From positions 109,590 through 173,589 of the forward strand of contig NZ_BSSA01000018.1 in the NCBI RefSeq assembly GCF_030268885.1: 64,000 bases of DNA. Direction: 5' to 3'. The DNA comes from Kitasatospora phosalacinea (GTDB lineage: Bacteria > Actinomycetota > Actinomycetes > Streptomycetales > Streptomycetaceae). Shown in pieces: positions 1-10,383 of this stretch. The notes beneath the pieces are model-generated. The model was not told where the DNA came from. It saw only the letters and a list, made by a program, of their open reading frames with translations, and did not search any database. Both the position numbers and the translations under genes were made by a program. Numbering within the stretch: position 1 is the stretch's first letter; each line of letters begins with the position of its first letter.

Positions 1-131
1 GCCTGGGCTACGCTCCGCGGGAGGCGGACGAGGCGGTGGCCCGGGTCGCGCCGGACGCCGAGGCGCAGTCCGTGCCGGACGTGGGCGCCCTGCTGCGGCT
101 GGCCCTGCGCGGCCTGAACCGGGCCCGCTGA
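1..131 (+). CDS. ruvA: RuvA C-terminal end (partial, cut by window edge)
   Basis: The first 131 bases encode a C-terminal tail in frame 2 ending in TGA at 129-131. The translated end contains LGYAPREADEAVARV and finishes LRLALRGLNR-AR. It resembles RuvA domain III, the small helical domain that contacts the RuvB motor and senses Holliday-junction branch migration (LGY..xEA is the usual motif). The gene lies directly upstream of ruvB, the standard ruvA-ruvB order, which supports the call. Domains I and II, which bind the junction, lie outside the window. Confidence 0.85.
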   Translation, partial: LGYAPREADEAVARVAPDAEAQSVPDVGALLRLALRGLNRAR

Positions 132-189
132 ACAGCGCCGAAGCAATGAGACGACACGTCACCAAGTCGACATGGAGAGCGGTTTCCCG

Positions 190-1275
190 ATGAGCCCGTA
201 CGAGTCCGACCCCGCCGACCGCCTGGTGACGGCGTCCGCCGACGGTGAGGACCAGGCGGTGGAGGCCGCGCTGCGGCCGAAGCTGCTGGAGGAGTTCATC
301 GGGCAGGAGCGGGTGCGCGAGCAGCTCTCGCTGGTCCTGCAGGCGGCCCGCAAGCGCGGCGCCGCGCCGGACCACGTGCTGCTGAGCGGCCCGCCCGGGC
401 TGGGCAAGACCACCCTGTCGATGATCATCGCGGCCGAGCTGAACGCCCCGATCCGGATCACCTCGGGCCCGGCGATCCAGCACGCGGGCGACCTGGCGGC
501 GATCCTGTCCTCGCTGACCGAGGGCGAGGTGCTGTTCCTCGACGAGATCCACCGGATGTCCCGGCCCGCCGAGGAGATGCTGTACATGGCGATGGAGGAC
601 TTCCGGGTCGACGTGATCGTCGGCAAGGGCCCCGGCGCCACCGCGATCCCGCTGGAGCTGCCGCCGTTCACGCTGGTCGGCGCGACCACCCGGGCGGGCC
701 TGCTGCCGCCGCCGCTGCGCGACCGGTTCGGGTTCACCGGCCACATGGAGTTCTACGCTCCGGCCGAGCTGCAGCGGGTGGTGCACCGCTCGGCGGGCCT
801 GCTGGACGTGGAGATCGACCCGGCGGGCGCGGCCGAGATCGCCGGGCGCTCGCGCGGCACGCCGCGGATCGCCAACCGGCTGTTGCGCCGGGTGAGGGAT
901 TTCGCGCAGGTCCGGCACGACGGCCTGGTCACCCGGGAGATCGCCGCGCAGGCGCTGGAGGTCTACGAGGTCGACGCCCGCGGCCTGGACCGGCTGGACC
1001 GGGCGGTGCTGGAGGCGCTGCTGAAGCTGTTCGGCGGCGGCCCGGTGGGCCTGTCCACGCTGGCGGTGGCGGTGGGGGAGGAGGCGGAGACGGTCGAGGA
1101 GGTGGCTGAACCTTTCCTCGTCCGGGAGGGCCTGCTGGCGCGCACCCCGCGCGGGCGGATCGCCACCGCGGCGGCCTGGCAGCACCTGGGGCTGACCCCG
1201 CCGCAGTCGGCGCGGGCGCCGAAGGCGGCGCCGGGTGGCCAGCAGAACGGGCTGTGGGCCGAGGGCCAGGGATGA
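190..1275 (+). CDS. ruvB: Holliday junction branch-migration ATPase RuvB
   Basis: Motor subunit of the RuvAB complex that drives Holliday-junction branch migration in recombinational repair. The 361-residue product has Walker A GPPGLGKT at about 67-74, Walker B LFLDEIH at about 115-121, the sensor segment GATTRAGLLPPPLRDRF, and a C-terminal winged helix ending with an extra basic tail. I chose the ATG at 190 (MSPYESDP) because GGAGAG at 174-179 is well placed before it. The in-frame ATG at 172 has no ribosome binding site. It follows ruvA by about 58 bp and is probably co-transcribed with it. Confidence 0.96.
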   Translation: MSPYESDPADRLVTASADGEDQAVEAALRPKLLEEFIGQERVREQLSLVLQAARKRGAAPDHVLLSGPPGLGKTTLSMIIAAELNAPIRITSGPAIQHAGDLAAILSSLTEGEVLFLDEIHRMSRPAEEMLYMAMEDFRVDVIVGKGPGATAIPLELPPFTLVGATTRAGLLPPPLRDRFGFTGHMEFYAPAELQRVVHRSAGLLDVEIDPAGAAEIAGRSRGTPRIANRLLRRVRDFAQVRHDGLVTREIAAQALEVYEVDARGLDRLDRAVLEALLKLFGGGPVGLSTLAVAVGEEAETVEEVAEPFLVREGLLARTPRGRIATAAAWQHLGLTPPQSARAPKAAPGGQQNGLWAEGQG

Positions 1276-1334
1276 CGCGGCCGTCGGGCCGGAGGTTCCG
1301 GGGATAACTCCGGCGCCTTATCGGGAGTTTATGT

Positions 1335-1375
1335 GCATGCCAAGGCTCGCCACTTTCGGCGGCACACTGGCATGC
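1335..1375 (+). repeat. 8-bp inverted repeat upstream of yajC promoter
   Basis: GCATGCCA at 1335-1342 is the exact reverse complement of TGGCATGC at 1368-1375, with a 25-bp spacer. It sits just upstream of the yajC -35 element, so it could be an operator. I know of no regulator to assign to it. Confidence 0.35.
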
Positions 1376-1381
1376 TTGGCG

Positions 1382-1410
1382 TTGTCCGTTCAGTGCGGGT
1401 CGCCTAGACT
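1382..1410 (+). promoter_or_regulatory. Predicted promoter of yajC-secDF
   Basis: TTGTCC (1382-1387), a 17-bp spacer, then TAGACT (1405-1410) is a good match to the streptomycete housekeeping sigma consensus. Transcription would start near 1417, about 75 nt before yajC. It lies in the 215-bp gap after ruvB and makes the Sec genes a separate unit. Confidence 0.6.
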
Positions 1411-1490
1411 CCGCCGGACCGCCCCTCTCGCCCGACGGGCCGACGTACACGCACTGGCTGCCGGAAGGCGGCCCACAAAGGACCCTGGCT

Positions 1491-1883
1491 GTGTTCTCTT
1501 ACATCATCCTTCTCCTCCCCCTGCTCGCCATCTTCATGATGATGCGCTCGCAGAAGAAGCGTCAGGCCCAGATGCAGAGCATGCAGACCTCGCTGCAGCC
1601 GGGGTCGGGCGTGCGCACCATCGGCGGCATGTACGCGCTGGTGAAGGCGGTCAACGACGAGACGGTCGAGCTGGAGGTCTCCCCCGGCGTGGTGGCCCAC
1701 TACACCAAGGGCGCGATCGCGGCCGTCCTGGAGCCGCTGGAGTACGACGCGATCATCAACGGCCGTCCCGCCGAGGACGAGGCCGTCGAGGACGCCGCGG
1801 AGGACGCCGGGGCCGACGAGAAGCCGCTGAGCCTGTCCAAGGACGAGGCGAAGGCCGACGCCGAGGCTCCCGAGAGCAAGTAG
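1491..1883 (+). CDS. yajC: Preprotein translocase accessory subunit YajC
   Basis: Small membrane protein that associates with SecDF at the Sec translocon. The 130-residue product starts with a hydrophobic helix (about residues 2-20) followed at once by the basic stretch RSQKKRQAQ, then a YajC core with PGSGVRTIGGMYALVKAV, the usual nucleus of the family. An acidic Ala/Glu-rich tail follows. The GTG start at 1491 has AAAGGA a few bases upstream. The downstream neighbours secD and secF confirm the assignment. Confidence 0.94.
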   Translation: MFSYIILLLPLLAIFMMMRSQKKRQAQMQSMQTSLQPGSGVRTIGGMYALVKAVNDETVELEVSPGVVAHYTKGAIAAVLEPLEYDAIINGRPAEDEAVEDAAEDAGADEKPLSLSKDEAKADAEAPESK

Positions 1884-2032
1884 TACGGTCGGGGCACCCT
1901 CGACCGAGCGGCACCCGCCGCAAGCCCAACAGGACCTCTTGGGCCGTCGTGCGTCCGCCGCCTTCCGGCCCCCGCCCAGCGCGGGGCCGGAGGCCGGCCG
2001 CCGGGCGGCATGGACAGGGAGAAACGAGCAAG

Positions 2033-3820
2033 GTGGCAACACCCAAGTCGCGGTCGCGCGACGGATACCCGGGACGGGCGCTGGCGCTCATCCTGGTGGT
2101 CACCGTCGGCCTTGTGGCCCTCATGTTCGGGACGGGCAACACCAAGCCGCGTCTCGGAATCGACCTCGCCGGTGGCACCAGCGTCACGCTGACCGCTAAG
2201 TCTGATGATCCTTCCGCGGTCAACAAGACCAATCTGGACACCGCGGTCAGCATCATCCAGAAGCGCGTCAACGGCATGGGCGTCTCCGAGGCGGAGGTCC
2301 AGACCCAGGGCAATGCGAACATCATCGTCAACATTCCCGACGGTGGTAACACGCAGCAGTCCATCGACAAGGTCGGCGACACCGCCAAGCTCTACTTCCG
2401 CCCGGTGCTGACCCTGGAGCCGTCCGGCGCGGCCGCCCAGCAGCCCCAGCCGTCGGCCTCCGCCTCCTCGGGCGCCGAGGCCTCGGCCGCCCCGAGCGCG
2501 GGCGCCTCCGCGAGCGCGGGCGCCTCCGCCTCGGCCGGCGCCCCCGCCTCCGCGAGCGCCTCCGCCACCAAGGCCGGCCGCGCCCTCTCCGGCGCGCTGC
2601 AGGCCGACCCCTCGGCCTCCGCCTCCGCGAGCGGCTCCGCCCCGGCCCAGCCGAGCGCCGCCGCCTCGGCCCCCGCGGCCGACCCGAGCGCCGCGCCGAC
2701 CCCGGATGCCGCCACCGTCGCGCTGCAGCAGCAGTACGCCGCGCTGGACTGCACCAACGAGTCGCAGCGGATCAACTACCAGAAGACCAACGACCCGAGC
2801 GCCCCGGCGATCGCCTGCTCGTACGACGCCGAGAACGGCGTCTGGTACAAGTTCGTGCTCGGCGGCGTCGCGGTGAACGGCTCGGACGTCACCAAGGCGC
2901 AGGCCGCCTACGACACCCAGAGCGGCAAGGGCTGGATGGTCGACCTGTCGTTCAACGACGCGGGCTCCAAGGCCTTCGCCGACACCACCGGCCAGCTGGC
3001 CACCCAGACCTCCCCGGCCAACCAGTTCGCGATCGTGCTGGACGGCCAGGTCGTCTCGCACCCGTACGTGTCGGAGTCGATCACCGGCGGCAGCGCCGTG
3101 ATCAGCGGCACCTTCAGCGCGGAGGAGGCCAAGTCGCTGGCGAACGTGCTGAGCTACGGCGCGCTCCCGCTGGACTTCGTGAAGAGCGACGTCACCACCG
3201 TCTCCCCGCAGCTCGGCTCGGAGCAGCTGAAGGCCGGTCTGATCGCCGGTCTGATCGGCATGGTCCTGGTGGTCGCGTACTCGCTGGTCTACTACCGGGG
3301 CCTGGGCCTGATCTCGATCGCCGGCCTGATCGTCTCGGCGGTCCTGACCTGGTCGATCATGAGCCTGCTCGGCGCGGGCATCGGCTTCGCGCTGAACCTG
3401 CCCGCGGTCTGCGGCGCGATCGTCGCGATCGGCATCACCGCGGACTCCTTCATCGTGTACTTCGAGCGCATCCGCGACGAGGTCCGCGAGGGCGCCCAGC
3501 TGCGGGCCGCCGTGCAGCGGGCCTGGCCGCGGGCCCGGCGCACCATCCTGGTCTCGGACTTCGTGTCCTTCCTGTGCGCCGCGGTGCTGTACCTGGTGTC
3601 GGTCGGCAAGGTGCAGGGCTTCGCCTTCACCCTCGGCCTGACCACCCTGCTCGACGTCGTGGTGATCTTCCTGTTCACCAAGCCGCTGATCAGCCTGCTC
3701 GCCCGCACCAAGTTCTTCGCCAGCGGTCACCCGATGTCCGGCCTGGACCCGAAGCGGCTCGGCGCCCGTCCGCCGATCCGCGGCTCCCGCCGCCGTCCCA
3801 CCACGACCCAGGAGGTCTGA
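2033..3820 (+). CDS. secD: Protein translocase subunit SecD
   Basis: SecD uses the proton motive force, with SecF, to pull translocating proteins out of the SecYEG channel. The 595-residue product has an N-terminal membrane helix (about 14-34), a periplasmic P1 domain starting GIDLAGGTSVTLTA, and a C-terminal bundle of five or so helices from about residue 400 that includes the conserved AIGITADSFIVYFERIRDE. The GTG at 2033 is preferred (AGGGAG about 11 bases upstream) and gives MATPKSRSRDG. The upstream reading frame is open but has no credible start. Oddity: residues about 128-222 are an Ala/Ser/Pro-rich low-complexity insertion inside P1. secF follows after 3 bp. Confidence 0.96.
   Translation: MATPKSRSRDGYPGRALALILVVTVGLVALMFGTGNTKPRLGIDLAGGTSVTLTAKSDDPSAVNKTNLDTAVSIIQKRVNGMGVSEAEVQTQGNANIIVNIPDGGNTQQSIDKVGDTAKLYFRPVLTLEPSGAAAQQPQPSASASSGAEASAAPSAGASASAGASASAGAPASASASATKAGRALSGALQADPSASASASGSAPAQPSAAASAPAADPSAAPTPDAATVALQQQYAALDCTNESQRINYQKTNDPSAPAIACSYDAENGVWYKFVLGGVAVNGSDVTKAQAAYDTQSGKGWMVDLSFNDAGSKAFADTTGQLATQTSPANQFAIVLDGQVVSHPYVSESITGGSAVISGTFSAEEAKSLANVLSYGALPLDFVKSDVTTVSPQLGSEQLKAGLIAGLIGMVLVVAYSLVYYRGLGLISIAGLIVSAVLTWSIMSLLGAGIGFALNLPAVCGAIVAIGITADSFIVYFERIRDEVREGAQLRAAVQRAWPRARRTILVSDFVSFLCAAVLYLVSVGKVQGFAFTLGLTTLLDVVVIFLFTKPLISLLARTKFFASGHPMSGLDPKRLGARPPIRGSRRRPTTTQEV
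2412..2700 (+). repeat. Ala/Ser/Pro low-complexity insertion in SecD
   Basis: About 95 codons read almost only Ala, Ser, Gly, Pro and some Gln, with recurring GASASAGAS-type units. The stretch interrupts the SecD periplasmic domain between LYFRPVL and the QQQYAALDC segment. It probably forms an extended extracytoplasmic linker. Confidence 0.8.
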
Positions 3821-3823
3821 CCC

Positions 3824-4936
3824 ATGTCGCTCCGCAACATCGGTCACCGCCTCTACCAGGGCGAGGTCTCCTTCGACTTCGTCGGCAAGCGGAAGATCTG
3901 GTACTCGATCTCGGCGGTGATCGTCCTGGTGGCGGCCGTCGGCCTGGCCATGGGCCTGCACCTGGGCATCGAGTTCAAGGGCGGCTCGGTCTACACCGTG
4001 CACAAGCCCGGCCTGTCGGCCTCGCAGGCCAAGGAGACCGCCGACAAGATCATCGGCTCCAAGACCGCGCTGGTGCAGACCACGGACAAGGGCGACGTCC
4101 GGGTCCAGGTCAGCGCGCAGGAGTCGATCCCGGCGACCACCTTCACCAAGGAGTTCTCGCAGGCGATCGGCGTCCAGGAGAAGGACATCAACGCCCAGGT
4201 GATCGGCCCCTCCTGGGGCGCCGACATCTCCAAGAAGGCGCTGACCGGCCTGATCGTCTTCATGGTGCTGGTCACCGTCTACATGGCGATCGCCTTCGAG
4301 TGGCGGATGGCGGTGGCCGCCCTGGTCGCCCTGGTCCACGACCTCCTGATCACCATCGGCGTGTACGCCCTGGTCGGCTTCGAGGTCACCCCGGGCACCG
4401 TGATCGGCTTCCTGACCATCCTCGGTTACTCGCTCTACGACACGGTCGTCGTCTTCGACACCGTGAAGGAGAACACCCGGGGCATCACCAAGCAGAGCCG
4501 CCGCACCTACAGCGAGGCCGCCAACCACGGCCTCAACCAGACCCTGGTGCGCTCCATCAACACCACGGTCGTGGCACTGCTGCCGGTCTCCGCGCTGCTG
4601 TTCATCGGTGGCGGCCTGCTCGGCGCGGGCACCCTGAACGACATCTCGCTGGCCCTGTTCATCGGCCTCGCGGCCGGTGCCTACTCCTCCATCTGCGTGG
4701 CCACCCCGCTGCTCGCGCAGCTCAAGGAGCAGGCCCCGGAGATGAAGGCGCTGGCCAAGCGGGTCGCCCAGCGCCGGGCCTCCGAGGCCAAGGCCGCGGC
4801 CGAGGCCGCCGCCCGGGGTGAGGAGCCCGACAGCGAGCAGGACGCCGAGGACGGCGTCCCGGCCGGTATGGTCGGACAGCGTAACCAGCCGACCAGCCGC
4901 ACCAGGGGCAAGGGCCGGCCGTCCGGCAAGCGCTGA
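3824..4936 (+). CDS. secF: Protein translocase subunit SecF
   Basis: Partner of SecD in the energy-coupled late step of Sec export. The 370-residue product has the conserved GIEFKGGSVYTV segment after the first helix and a C-terminal helical bundle. That bundle contains GYSLYDTVVVFDTVKENT, the SecF equivalent of the SecD D..VVYFERIRE motif, and RSINTTVVALLPV. A hydrophilic tail of about 70 residues, rich in Ala, Glu and Arg, follows the last helix and is longer than in E. coli. It begins 3 bp after secD, so the two are surely co-transcribed. Confidence 0.96.
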   Translation: MSLRNIGHRLYQGEVSFDFVGKRKIWYSISAVIVLVAAVGLAMGLHLGIEFKGGSVYTVHKPGLSASQAKETADKIIGSKTALVQTTDKGDVRVQVSAQESIPATTFTKEFSQAIGVQEKDINAQVIGPSWGADISKKALTGLIVFMVLVTVYMAIAFEWRMAVAALVALVHDLLITIGVYALVGFEVTPGTVIGFLTILGYSLYDTVVVFDTVKENTRGITKQSRRTYSEAANHGLNQTLVRSINTTVVALLPVSALLFIGGGLLGAGTLNDISLALFIGLAAGAYSSICVATPLLAQLKEQAPEMKALAKRVAQRRASEAKAAAEAAARGEEPDSEQDAEDGVPAGMVGQRNQPTSRTRGKGRPSGKR

Positions 4937-4955
4937 CCCCCGCGAAGGAACCCCC

Positions 4956-5510
4956 GTGACCTCCACCACCGATCCCGTCCTGTCCGAGCTGCTCAACAGC
5001 CGGATCCGGGACGTGCAGGACTACCCGAAGCCGGGCGTCCTGTTCAAGGACATCGCCCCCCTGCTCGCCGACGCCGAGGCGTTCGGCGCGCTGACCCGGG
5101 CGCTGGCCGATCGGGCCAGGGAGCTCGGCGCCACCAAGGTGGTCGGGCTGGAGGCGCGGGGGTTCGTCCTCGCCGCGCCCGCCGCGTTCGCCGCGGGCCT
5201 CGGGTTCGTCCCGATCCGCAAGAAGGGCAAGCTGCCCGGCGAGGTGTTCTCCCGCTCGTACGACCTGGAGTACGGGTCGGCGACGCTGGAGGTCCAGTGC
5301 GACGCGTTCGAGCCGGGCGAGAAGGTCCTGGTGGTGGACGACGTGCTGGCCACCGGCGGGACGATCGCCGCCTCGCTGGACCTCGTGCAGGAGGCCGGGG
5401 CCGAGCTGGTCGGCGTGGTCGTGCTGATGGAGCTCGGCTTCCTGCCGGGGCGCGCGAAGCTCGCTTCGCACCTGCACGGCGCACCGCTGGAGACGCTCGT
5501 CGTGGTGTGA
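4956..5510 (+). CDS. apt: Adenine phosphoribosyltransferase
   Basis: Salvages adenine to AMP with PRPP in the cytoplasm. The 184-residue product carries the PRPP-binding signature VLVVDDVLATGGT (about 124-136), the GLEARGFVLAAPAA loop and the adenine-site RKKGKLPGE. The GTG start at 4956 follows GAAGGAA with a 5-6 base gap. It lies 19 bp after secF and just before relA, the usual secDF-apt-relA order in actinomycetes. A strong hairpin after the stop ends the unit. Confidence 0.95.
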   Translation: MTSTTDPVLSELLNSRIRDVQDYPKPGVLFKDIAPLLADAEAFGALTRALADRARELGATKVVGLEARGFVLAAPAAFAAGLGFVPIRKKGKLPGEVFSRSYDLEYGSATLEVQCDAFEPGEKVLVVDDVLATGGTIAASLDLVQEAGAELVGVVVLMELGFLPGRAKLASHLHGAPLETLVVV

Positions 5511-5529
5511 CACCGCGCTGTTCGAGAGC

Positions 5530-5557
5530 CGCCCGGGAACGCGACCGTTCCCGGGCG
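5530..5557 (+). terminator. Hairpin terminator after apt
   Basis: A perfect 12-bp stem, CGCCCGGGAACG (5530-5541) and its complement (5546-5557), with a CGAC loop, 19 bp after the apt stop. There is no U-tract, as is common for streptomycete terminators. Confidence 0.75.
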
Positions 5558-5605
5558 CTCCCGTTCCCGGGGCGGACGCGCCGCCGCGGGGGTGCGCGCT
5601 GTCGG

Positions 5606-5611
5606 TACGAT
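5606..5611 (+). promoter_or_regulatory. Candidate -10 element of relA
   Basis: TACGAT at 5606-5611 would place the transcript start near 5618, about 20 nt before the relA start. No convincing -35 is visible. Confidence 0.35.
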
Positions 5612-5638
5612 GAAGGTTGATCCGACGTAGGAGTGTCC

Positions 5639-7990
<2,352 letters not shown>

Positions 7991-8022
7991 CCGCCCGGTC
8001 ACCGCGCGCCGCCGCTCCGGTC

Positions 8023-8073
8023 GCCGCCCGCCCCCTCCCCGCCGACACTGGCCGGGTGGGGGCGGGCGGCTTT
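8023..8073 (+). terminator. Intrinsic terminator after relA
   Basis: GCCGCCCGCCCCC (8023-8035) pairs perfectly with GGGGGCGGGCGGC (8058-8070) and is followed by TTT. The hairpin ends 13 bp before the next gene, so that gene must use a promoter inside or before the hairpin, or rely on read-through. Confidence 0.7.
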
Positions 8074-8085
8074 CCTGGAGGCACC

Positions 8086-8892
8086 GTGCACGGGATACGG
8101 GTGATGACGGCAGTGACCGGCGCGGCGCTCGCCGCGGCGCTGGTGGTCGGGTGCGGCGGCTCCGGCGGCCCGGACGGCGCCGGGAGCGGACCGGCGGCGA
8201 GCGGCACCGGCAGCGCGGTCTCGGCCTCCGCGGCGGCCGCCACCCGCGACGGCGACAACGGGGTCGGACAACTGCCCGCCGACCAAGTGCTGCAGCAGGC
8301 GGTGCAGGCGCTCAAGGGCGCGGGCGCGGTGCGGACGGTCGGCGCGGTCAGCAGCCAGGGCGCCCGGATCGACCTGGACCTGCGGCTGGACACCGCGGGC
8401 CACTGCACCGGCACGCTGGGCCAGAGCGGCGTCGGCAGCTTCCAGGTGGTCGAGGCCGGGCCCGACCTGTGGGTCAAGCCCGACCAGGAGTTCTGGCGGA
8501 CCCACGGCGGCGAGGCGCTCTCCCAGCTGGTCGGCGACCGCTACCTGAAGACCACCAGCGACAACCCGGACTTCGCCGAGATCGGCGAGCTGTGCGACCT
8601 CACCGGACTGGCCGACCAGCTCGGCACCGGGAAGACCGGCCTGGCCAAGGGCGCCCCGACCACCGTGCAGGGCCGCCCCGCGCTCACCCTGACCGCCGAC
8701 TCCGGCACCGGCACCGGCACCCTGTACGTGGCCACCACCGGCTCACCGGTGCCGCTGAAGCTGGAGAGGGACAGCGGGACGGTCGAGTTCAGCGACTTCG
8801 GCACCCCGGTGCCCAGCGCCACCCCCGGCCCGGAGCAGAGCCTGGACCTCGACCAGCTGCAGTCGCCCGGCCCCTCCGCCAGCGTGGTCTGA
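8086..8892 (+). CDS. Predicted secreted lipoprotein, function unknown
   Basis: The 268-residue product begins with a short signal peptide whose lipobox VVGC puts the lipidated Cys at residue 23, followed by a Gly/Ala/Ser linker. The rest (about 65-268) has the character of the LppX/LprAFG-like lipoprotein fold of actinobacteria: alternating strands such as RIDLDLRLDTAGHCTGTL, LWVKPDQEFWRTH, and a C-terminal LPVPLKLERDSGTVEFSDFG-like strand pair. I infer anchoring on the outer face of the membrane. The GTG at 8086 has CCTGGAG five bases upstream. The ATG at 8104 lacks a good site. No specific ligand can be named. Confidence 0.8.
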   Translation: MHGIRVMTAVTGAALAAALVVGCGGSGGPDGAGSGPAASGTGSAVSASAAAATRDGDNGVGQLPADQVLQQAVQALKGAGAVRTVGAVSSQGARIDLDLRLDTAGHCTGTLGQSGVGSFQVVEAGPDLWVKPDQEFWRTHGGEALSQLVGDRYLKTTSDNPDFAEIGELCDLTGLADQLGTGKTGLAKGAPTTVQGRPALTLTADSGTGTGTLYVATTGSPVPLKLERDSGTVEFSDFGTPVPSATPGPEQSLDLDQLQSPGPSASVV

Positions 8893-8899
8893 CCACGCG

Positions 8900-8932
8900 G
8901 AGGGCCCCCGTCCGGCGCGGACGGGGGCCCTC
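8900..8932. terminator. Bidirectional terminator between convergent genes
   Basis: A perfect 14-bp stem, GAGGGCCCCCGTCC (8900-8913) and its complement (8919-8932), with loop GGCGC. It lies between the lipoprotein stop (8892) and the minus-strand stop at 8947, so it can serve both. Confidence 0.8.
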
Positions 8933-8946
8933 GGTGCGAGCGGGGT

Positions 8947-10176
8947 TCAGGAGGTGAACTCCTGCAGCGACTTCTGCGCCTGGTCGAGCAGCGCCTGGCG
9001 GCCCTCCAGCTCGGCCTCCAGCTTCGCCGCCTTGGACGCGTTGCCCGCGGCGCGGGCCTTGTCCAGGTCGGCGCGGAGCTTGTCCACGGCGGCCTGCAGC
9101 AGGGCGGTCATGCCGGTGGCCCGGGCCCGGGCCTCCGGGTTGGAGCGCTGCCACTCGGCCTCCTCGGCCTCGCGGACGGCGCGCTCCACCGCGGCCAGTC
9201 GGCCGTCCAGCTTCGGACGGGCGTCGCGCGGGACGTGGCCGATGGCCTCCCAGCGCTCGGCGACGGAGCGCAGCGCGGCCTTGGCGGCCTTCAGGTCGGT
9301 GACCGGCAGGATCGCCTCGGCCTCGACCAGCAGCGCCTCCTTGGCCTTCTGGTTCTCGCCCTGCTCGGCGTCGCGCTCGGAGAACGCACCGGAGCGGGCC
9401 TGGAAGAAGACGTCCTGGGCGCCGCGGAAGCGGGCCCACAGCTCCTCCTCCGCGTCCCGCTGGGCGCGGCCGGCGGCCTTCCACTGGGTCATCAGGTCGC
9501 GGTAGGCGGCGGCGGTCGGCCCCCACTCGGTCGAGCCGGACAGCGCCTCGGCCTCGGCGACCAGCTTCTCCTTGATCGCGCGGGCGGTCTCGCGCTCGGA
9601 GTCGAGGGCCGCGAAGTGCGCCTTGCGGTGCTTGGAGAACACCGAGCGGGCGTGCGAGAAGCGGTGCCACAGCTCGTCGTCGCTCTTGCGGTCCAGCCGC
9701 GGCAGCGCCTTCCAGTTGTCGACCAGGGCGCGCAGCCGGTCGCCGGCCTCCCGCCACTGGTTGGACTCGGCGAGCTGCTCGGCCTCGGCGACCAGCGCCT
9801 CCTTGGCGGCGCGGGTCTCCTCCTGGGCCTTGGCCCGGGCGGCCCTGCGCTCGCTCTGCCGGGTCTCGATCTCACCGGCCAGGGCGTCCAGGCGGGCGGC
9901 CAGCGAGGCCAGGTCGCCGACCGCGTGCGCCTCGGTGACCTGCGCACGCAGGTGCTCCAGCGCGGTCTGCGCCTCCTTGGCGGCCAGGTCGGTCTTGCGC
10001 ACGCGGTGCTCCAGGAGGGCGGTCTCCGCCTCCAGGCCCTGGAACTTGCGCTCGAAGTAGGCGAGGGCCTCCTCGGGGGAGCCGGCCTGCCAGGAGCCGA
10101 CCTGGCGTTCGCCGTCGGCCGTCCTCACGTAGACGTTCCCCTGCTCGTCGACACGGCCCCACGGGTCGCTGCTCAC
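8947..10176 (-). CDS. DUF349 coiled-coil protein
   Basis: A 409-residue, highly charged, almost wholly helical protein with repeated units of the DUF349 type (for example LWHRFSHARSVFSKHRKAHF and LWARFRGAQDVFFQAR, each with the W.RF..A...F pattern). A conserved N-terminal head SSDPWGRVDEQGNVYVRTADGER precedes them. The function is not established. It sits near relA in this lineage, which suggests but does not show a stress role. The start is the GTG at 10176 (MSSDPWG), with GGAGG 7 bases upstream on the minus strand. The in-frame ATG at 10206 has none. Confidence 0.85.
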   Translation of the reverse strand: MSSDPWGRVDEQGNVYVRTADGERQVGSWQAGSPEEALAYFERKFQGLEAETALLEHRVRKTDLAAKEAQTALEHLRAQVTEAHAVGDLASLAARLDALAGEIETRQSERRAARAKAQEETRAAKEALVAEAEQLAESNQWREAGDRLRALVDNWKALPRLDRKSDDELWHRFSHARSVFSKHRKAHFAALDSERETARAIKEKLVAEAEALSGSTEWGPTAAAYRDLMTQWKAAGRAQRDAEEELWARFRGAQDVFFQARSGAFSERDAEQGENQKAKEALLVEAEAILPVTDLKAAKAALRSVAERWEAIGHVPRDARPKLDGRLAAVERAVREAEEAEWQRSNPEARARATGMTALLQAAVDKLRADLDKARAAGNASKAAKLEAELEGRQALLDQAQKSLQEFTS

Positions 10177-10310
10177 AGCGCCTCCTCCACATGACGCCAC
10201 GCCCACGGGCGGGAGCGTCGTCCACAGTTGATGTGCGGCGGACCGATGGAGTCCGCCGTCCCGAGCCGTCGTTGGGTTGTGCCGAGGGTGACGGCCGACG
10301 GTCAGGGCAC

Positions 10311-10316
10311 CCTATA
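10311..10316 (-). promoter_or_regulatory. Candidate -10 of the DUF349 gene
   Basis: On the minus strand TATAGG (then GT) reads from 10316 to 10311, in an AT-richer patch that also holds a 5-bp inverted repeat CCTAT/ATAGG (10311-10331). This is about 130 bp upstream of the DUF349 start. Confidence 0.35.
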
Positions 10317-10383
10317 CAACAGCAACATAGGCGACCAGCGCCGGTGCTGTCCGCATCCGGCGCCGGTCGATTTTCGCGGCGGG

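Noticed and set aside
1700..4996. A 1098-codon minus-strand frame opposite secD-secF
   Set aside because: Same reason: it is antisense to well-defined genes and has an unnatural composition.
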